Below, piece after piece: positions 6,722-9,977 of a DNA stretch of 9,977 nt; position 1 is the first letter of the stretch, and every line of letters begins with the position of its first letter. The stretch is from Clostridiaceae bacterium (GTDB lineage Bacteria; Bacillota; Clostridia; Saccharofermentanales; DTU023): the NCBI GenBank assembly GCA_012800135.1, contig JAAZJV010000167.1:1-9977 (forward strand). Direction: 5' to 3'. Below the pieces are notes generated by a model. It saw only the letters and a program-made list of their open reading frames with translations, was not told the DNA's origin and did not search any database. Position numbers and translations under genes: made by a program.

Positions 6722-7528
6722 TTATGTGACCAGGCCTTGCCACAAAAACACGAAGGCACTGATTGATACGGCAGCTAATAAAAACAGATAGTCACGGCGT
6801 TGGAGCTTCATCGCGTATAGCGTTGTCCGAGAGGACGTTCCGCCGTAACAGCGCGCTTCCATTGCGACAGCAAGATCGTCCGCTCGCCTGAAACTGGACA
6901 CAAAGAGCGGCACGAGAATACTGACAATTCCGCGCGCACGTCGCATCAGGCCGCCCGTATCAAAATCAGCGCCGCGCGACGACTGTGCTTTCATTAAACG
7001 CATCGCCTCATCCAACAACGTGGGCACAAAGCGCATGGCAATCGACATCATCATCGAAAATTCCTGTACAGGAAAACGAATACGCTCAAGCGGTGACAGC
7101 AAGCGTCCCATGGCGTCGGCGATTGCGATCGGCGTTGTTGTCAGAGTGAGTAGAAGCGAAGTTTGAACCACCATCAAGCTAATACGGAGTGCAGTGAGAA
7201 AACCGGAAATCAAGCCCTCGCGCGATATCGCGATTGAGCCAATCTCAAAAACAGGCGTTCCTTCCACGGTAAAAATATGGATTAGCATCGCAAAAATAAT
7301 CAGAAAAATGATCGGTCGGATGCTGCGAAGCACAATGCGCAAATAGATACGGGAAAGCGCGACCAGCACTGTGGTCCACACGGTCATGACGGCAAGAACG
7401 ATCGGACTTTTCGAGGAAAGCGTGGCAATCATCAAAAGGATTGCTGCAACAAATTTGACACGTGCATCAAGCCTGTGAATGAGCGACGTGCCGGGGATGG
7501 AACGACCAAGAAGACTGCGCTTACCCAT
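6722..7528 (-). CDS. ecfT: ECF transporter transmembrane coupling protein EcfT
   Basis: EcfT is the membrane scaffold of energy-coupling factor vitamin and metal importers; it links the ATPases to an S component. I chose the ATG at 7528. It gives 268 residues (MGKRSLLGRSIPGTSLIHRLD...), the usual family length, and its ATGGGTAA overlaps the ecfA stop by 8 nt, which suggests translational coupling; AAGAAGAG lies 8 nt upstream. An in-frame ATG at 7579 would add 17 polar residues and has no ribosome binding site. Hydrophobic segments lie at about residues 26-40, 42-59, 73-89, 116-131 and 247-265. Two Ala-Arg-type coupling motifs that contact the ATPases are visible: QSSRGADF (182-189) and MEARCYGG (223-230). 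No S component is in the window. Confidence 0.93.
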   Translation of the reverse strand: MGKRSLLGRSIPGTSLIHRLDARVKFVAAILLMIATLSSKSPIVLAVMTVWTTVLVALSRIYLRIVLRSIRPIIFLIIFAMLIHIFTVEGTPVFEIGSIAISREGLISGFLTALRISLMVVQTSLLLTLTTTPIAIADAMGRLLSPLERIRFPVQEFSMMMSIAMRFVPTLLDEAMRLMKAQSSRGADFDTGGLMRRARGIVSILVPLFVSSFRRADDLAVAMEARCYGGTSSRTTLYAMKLQRRDYLFLLAAVSISAFVFLWQGLVT

Positions 7529-9605
7529 GCGAGGACTCTTCTTTCTTTTCGCAGGACTTTGTGTCCCCAGATCTGTCATACGATGCGGATTCAGCCGGCG
7601 GATGGTAATGATTGATTAAGCGCCTCTCTGTCTCTGAAAACGGTTCCTTGTTCTCAGGGCTTATTGGGGTAGTTTGTTGAAAATAGGATACTCCAGTCGC
7701 GGTGACCGACTCGTTATTTTCCAAAAAGGATATTAAAGTCGCCTCGAGTATTTTTTCTGTAGTATCTTTGGCATCTAATGCGAATGAGGCCAATCCCGGA
7801 AGATCGTCGGCAAGCGCATCCAGAAAACGTTTTGAGGGCGGAACATCAAGCGAAACATCCTCGAGGAACTCAGCTCTGCTGATAATCTCTTCCGGTGTTC
7901 CGATCTTGGCGACACGTCCTTCTTTCATCACTAAAATACGGTCGCATCGTTTGGCCATCGCTTCCATGTCATGTGAAACGATGATCAACGTCGCACCTTC
8001 GCTCGTCAACGTCGCAAGATCGTCAAAGAGATCTTCGCGCCCGGCTGGGTCAAGGCCGGCGGCAGGTTCGTCTAAAGCAAGAATCACAGGTTCCGCCGCA
8101 AGGACGCCCGCGATCGCGACACGGCGCCGTTGACCTCCGGAAAGATCAAAAGGAGAGCGATCCAACACATGATCAACACCGAGCCTCTTCGCTGCTTTTT
8201 CAACACTGTGCGCTACCTCATCAGGTGATCTTCCCATCTGTTTAGGTGCGAAGGCGATATCAAGCGCCACCGTCTCTTCAAAGAGTTGATCCTCCGGATA
8301 CTGAAAGAGCAGGCCGACCTTTCGACGGATGGATCGGATGATTTTTCGCTCAGAAAGATCTTCGCCGAGAACAATGACCTTTCCTTGAGAGGACGGAATA
8401 ATACCGTTAAAATGCTGAATCAGCGTCGATTTACCGGAACCGGTGTGCCCTACAATTCCAAGCACCTCGCCCTTCCGCACCTTAAGCGAAACATCCTGAA
8501 GTGCCTGCACATGTGTCCCCGGCAAACCTTCATAAGCATATGAAAGATGGTTGACGTCGATGACGACAGGCGGCTCCTGTTGAGGAAGTTCGGTCGCTTG
8601 TTCCTTTGTAGGTGGGAAATCATTCTTTATTCGATCCGATGTTCCAGACAACACATCTTTATCAGAAGAATAAACGTCCCGCACCGGATCTGTCGCCTGA
8701 TTTTGTATTGTCGACAGCGCACCTGTCCCAGTAAATTCGCCTATATGCGCTTGACTAGAGAATGTTGTCAATGCCTCTCTCACAAATTCGACTGCACCGT
8801 CAAAGGATGTCACTTTCTCCGGTTGATAGGAAACGCCTGTAGCTTCTGCAACGAGGTGAGCGATATCAATATGTGTGGGTATGCTGAGACCTAAGGAAAG
8901 CATACGGTCTTTATTGTCGAAGACTTCTGCCGGCGAGCCCTCAAGCGCAATTCTGCCGTCTTCCAAGATATAGACACGGTCGGCTAGGAGCGCTTCTTCC
9001 ATGTGGTGCGTAATGTGCACGATCGTGAGCTGTTTCTTTTCCTTCAGTTCGAGTATCAGATCCATGAGAGCGCGTCGAGACGCGGGATCGAGCATAGCAG
9101 TCGATTCATCAAGGATAATAATCTTAGGATGCATGGCCAGAACGGAAGCAACGGCGAGCTTCTGCTTTTGTCCGCCGGAAAGCGCAGCAGGCTCGCGTTC
9201 ACGATAGGCAGACATCTCCGTTTCTTCCAAGGCTCGCTCCACGCGCGACCGAACCTCTTCCGCCGGAAGCCCAAGGTTACAGGGTCCAAAAGCGACATCG
9301 TCAGCAACGGTAGTGCCGATGATTTGATTGTCAGGATTTTGAAAAACCATACCGGCGCGGCGTCGAATCTCATCGATGAAAATATCGTCGGAAGTGACCA
9401 TCCCATCCACAGTCACAGTTCCTTCATCCGGAAGTAAAAGACCATTCATGAGACGTGCGACGGTTGATTTGCCCGAGCCGTTGCGGCCAAGAAAAACGAC
9501 ATGCGAGCCGTCCGGAATCGTAAACGACACATCGGAAACGGCTTTAGCGCTATCCCAATCCTCGTTGCCTTGATAAGCGAATGATACTTTTTCAAATTGA
9601 ATCAT
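7521..9605 (-). CDS. ecfA: Fused energy-coupling factor ATPase EcfA1-EcfA2
   Basis: One 694-residue protein contains both ATPases of an ECF transporter, which drive vitamin or metal import together with EcfT. The N-terminal half is EcfA1-like: Walker A GRNGSGKST (40-48), Q-loop FQNPDNQ (88-94), signature LSGGQKQKL (142-150), Walker B IIILDE (162-167), DESTAMLDP and switch H200. The C-terminal half is EcfA2-like: Walker A GHTGSGKST (386-394), Q-loop FQYPEDQ (434-440), LSGGQRRRV (488-496), Walker B ILALDEP with E513, and switch H545. Both sites look catalytically complete. Residues about 285-345 form a polar, probably flexible linker. Residues about 632-694 form a polar tail, without recognisable domain, that overlaps the ecfT start. 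In most Firmicutes these are two adjacent genes. The ATG at 9605 has a weak ribosome binding site (GGGAC very close, AGGA about 14 nt away). Confidence 0.95.
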   Translation of the reverse strand: MIQFEKVSFAYQGNEDWDSAKAVSDVSFTIPDGSHVVFLGRNGSGKSTVARLMNGLLLPDEGTVTVDGMVTSDDIFIDEIRRRAGMVFQNPDNQIIGTTVADDVAFGPCNLGLPAEEVRSRVERALEETEMSAYREREPAALSGGQKQKLAVASVLAMHPKIIILDESTAMLDPASRRALMDLILELKEKKQLTIVHITHHMEEALLADRVYILEDGRIALEGSPAEVFDNKDRMLSLGLSIPTHIDIAHLVAEATGVSYQPEKVTSFDGAVEFVREALTTFSSQAHIGEFTGTGALSTIQNQATDPVRDVYSSDKDVLSGTSDRIKNDFPPTKEQATELPQQEPPVVIDVNHLSYAYEGLPGTHVQALQDVSLKVRKGEVLGIVGHTGSGKSTLIQHFNGIIPSSQGKVIVLGEDLSERKIIRSIRRKVGLLFQYPEDQLFEETVALDIAFAPKQMGRSPDEVAHSVEKAAKRLGVDHVLDRSPFDLSGGQRRRVAIAGVLAAEPVILALDEPAAGLDPAGREDLFDDLATLTSEGATLIIVSHDMEAMAKRCDRILVMKEGRVAKIGTPEEIISRAEFLEDVSLDVPPSKRFLDALADDLPGLASFALDAKDTTEKILEATLISFLENNESVTATGVSYFQQTTPISPENKEPFSETERRLINHYHPPAESASYDRSGDTKSCEKKEESSHG

Positions 9606-9742
9606 TGTCCCGATTACTATCCTGCTTGTCTGTTTTGTTAAGTAGAGGCGACCGGCGCTGCCGTCAAATGACGGCGGAAGCCTGCAGTCTCTCCGTCTGC
9701 CATTGTAGCGTTCTTTATGATTATCCGCCTGTTTTCAGTTTT
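9606..9742. other. Intergenic leader upstream of ecfA with a small hairpin
   Basis: No gene is visible. GCCGTC (9660-9665) and GACGGC (9670-9675) form a perfect 6-bp stem with a 4-nt loop. It has no T-tract on the minus strand and on the plus strand is followed by GGAAGCC, so a terminator is unlikely. TTAACA about 17 nt before an AGTAAT (minus strand, about 9638 to 9610) is a weak possible promoter for ecfA. I would not rely on it. Confidence 0.35.
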
Positions 9743-9977
9743 ATTGAACGAGGTCACTTTTCTCATAAAAGTCAAGAAATTGACCTCTGCTTCCCTAGAT
9801 AGTCGCAATTCCTTAGTAAAAAGCGCGAAACTGGCCACTGTTTTATTCGAATGGTCACAATTTTCTCATAAAAATCGTGAAATTGGCCACTGTTTCCCTT
9901 GAATGGTCGCAATTTTCTCATAAAAAGCGCGAAACTGGCCATTGTTTCCCTCAAATGGTCGCAATTTTCTCATAAAA
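9743..9977. repeat. Tandem repeat array, period 52 bp, continuing past the right edge
   Basis: The segment (G/A)GTC(G/A)CAATTTTCTCATAAAA recurs at 9801 (diverged), 9853, 9905 and 9957, exactly 52 nt apart, with a more diverged copy at 9752. Between them AAGCGCGAAACTGGCCACTG and TTTCCC are also conserved, so the full 52 nt is the unit and there are no unique spacers. Copies become more alike towards the right edge, and the array is cut by it. Open frames on both strands across it are by-products. Each unit contains TGGCCA and a TTTTCTCATAAAA stretch that can form a weak hairpin. Confidence 0.8.

Noticed and set aside
9660..9675. Terminator of a gene upstream of ecfA
   Set aside because: There is a perfect 6-bp stem but no T-tract on either side.
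9638..9954. Small frames on both strands in the 52-bp array
   Set aside because: Their peptides simply repeat the array unit and occur on both strands, as expected from a repeat without stops.

Overview
The window looks like a chromosomal segment of a moderately GC-balanced Firmicute, most likely a member of the Clostridia. Supporting this are the ECF transporter module next to truA, a Clostridia-style second MoeA homologue, Shine-Dalgarno sites such as GGGAGG and GGAAGGA, and the closeness of the proteins to clostridial families. This placement is inference from protein resemblance; there is no rRNA here to confirm it. Every gene I can support lies on the minus strand, so the gene order below runs from right to left.

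Right part (9977 to about 5800): a non-coding stretch with a 52-bp tandem repeat that runs off the window edge is followed by an ECF transporter core. This core is one 694-residue protein that fuses the two ATPases EcfA1 and EcfA2, then ecfT, whose likely start overlaps the ecfA stop by 8 nt. Next comes truA (tRNA pseudouridine synthase). ECF ATPases, EcfT and TruA are commonly neighbours in Firmicutes. No substrate-binding S component is present, which fits a shared (group II) module that serves S proteins encoded elsewhere.

Middle (5650 to 3244): pncB (nicotinate phosphoribosyltransferase, NAD salvage) and a PHP-domain metal-dependent phosphoesterase of the HisJ type, 48 nt apart and probably co-transcribed. 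The start of the PHP gene is formed by a 12-bp tandem repeat that creates two 3-codon minicistrons. Its last codons and stop lie inside a 46-bp tandem repeat.

Left part (3243 to 1): about 870 bp without a convincing gene, holding a 46-bp and a 51-bp tandem array, an inverted repeat and the moeA promoter. Then moeA (molybdenum insertion into molybdopterin), a 421-bp gap with a third-generation-like 70-77-bp degenerate repeat, and the first 242 codons of a second MoeA-like protein that leaves the window at position 1. The two MoeA proteins point to molybdenum- or tungsten-cofactor enzymes in this organism.

The most unusual things here are the EcfA1-EcfA2 fusion and the four unrelated intergenic tandem arrays (periods about 70-77, 51, 46 and 52 bp). 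I see no CRISPR array, transposase, phage gene, tRNA or rRNA, and no clear new multi-gene system.
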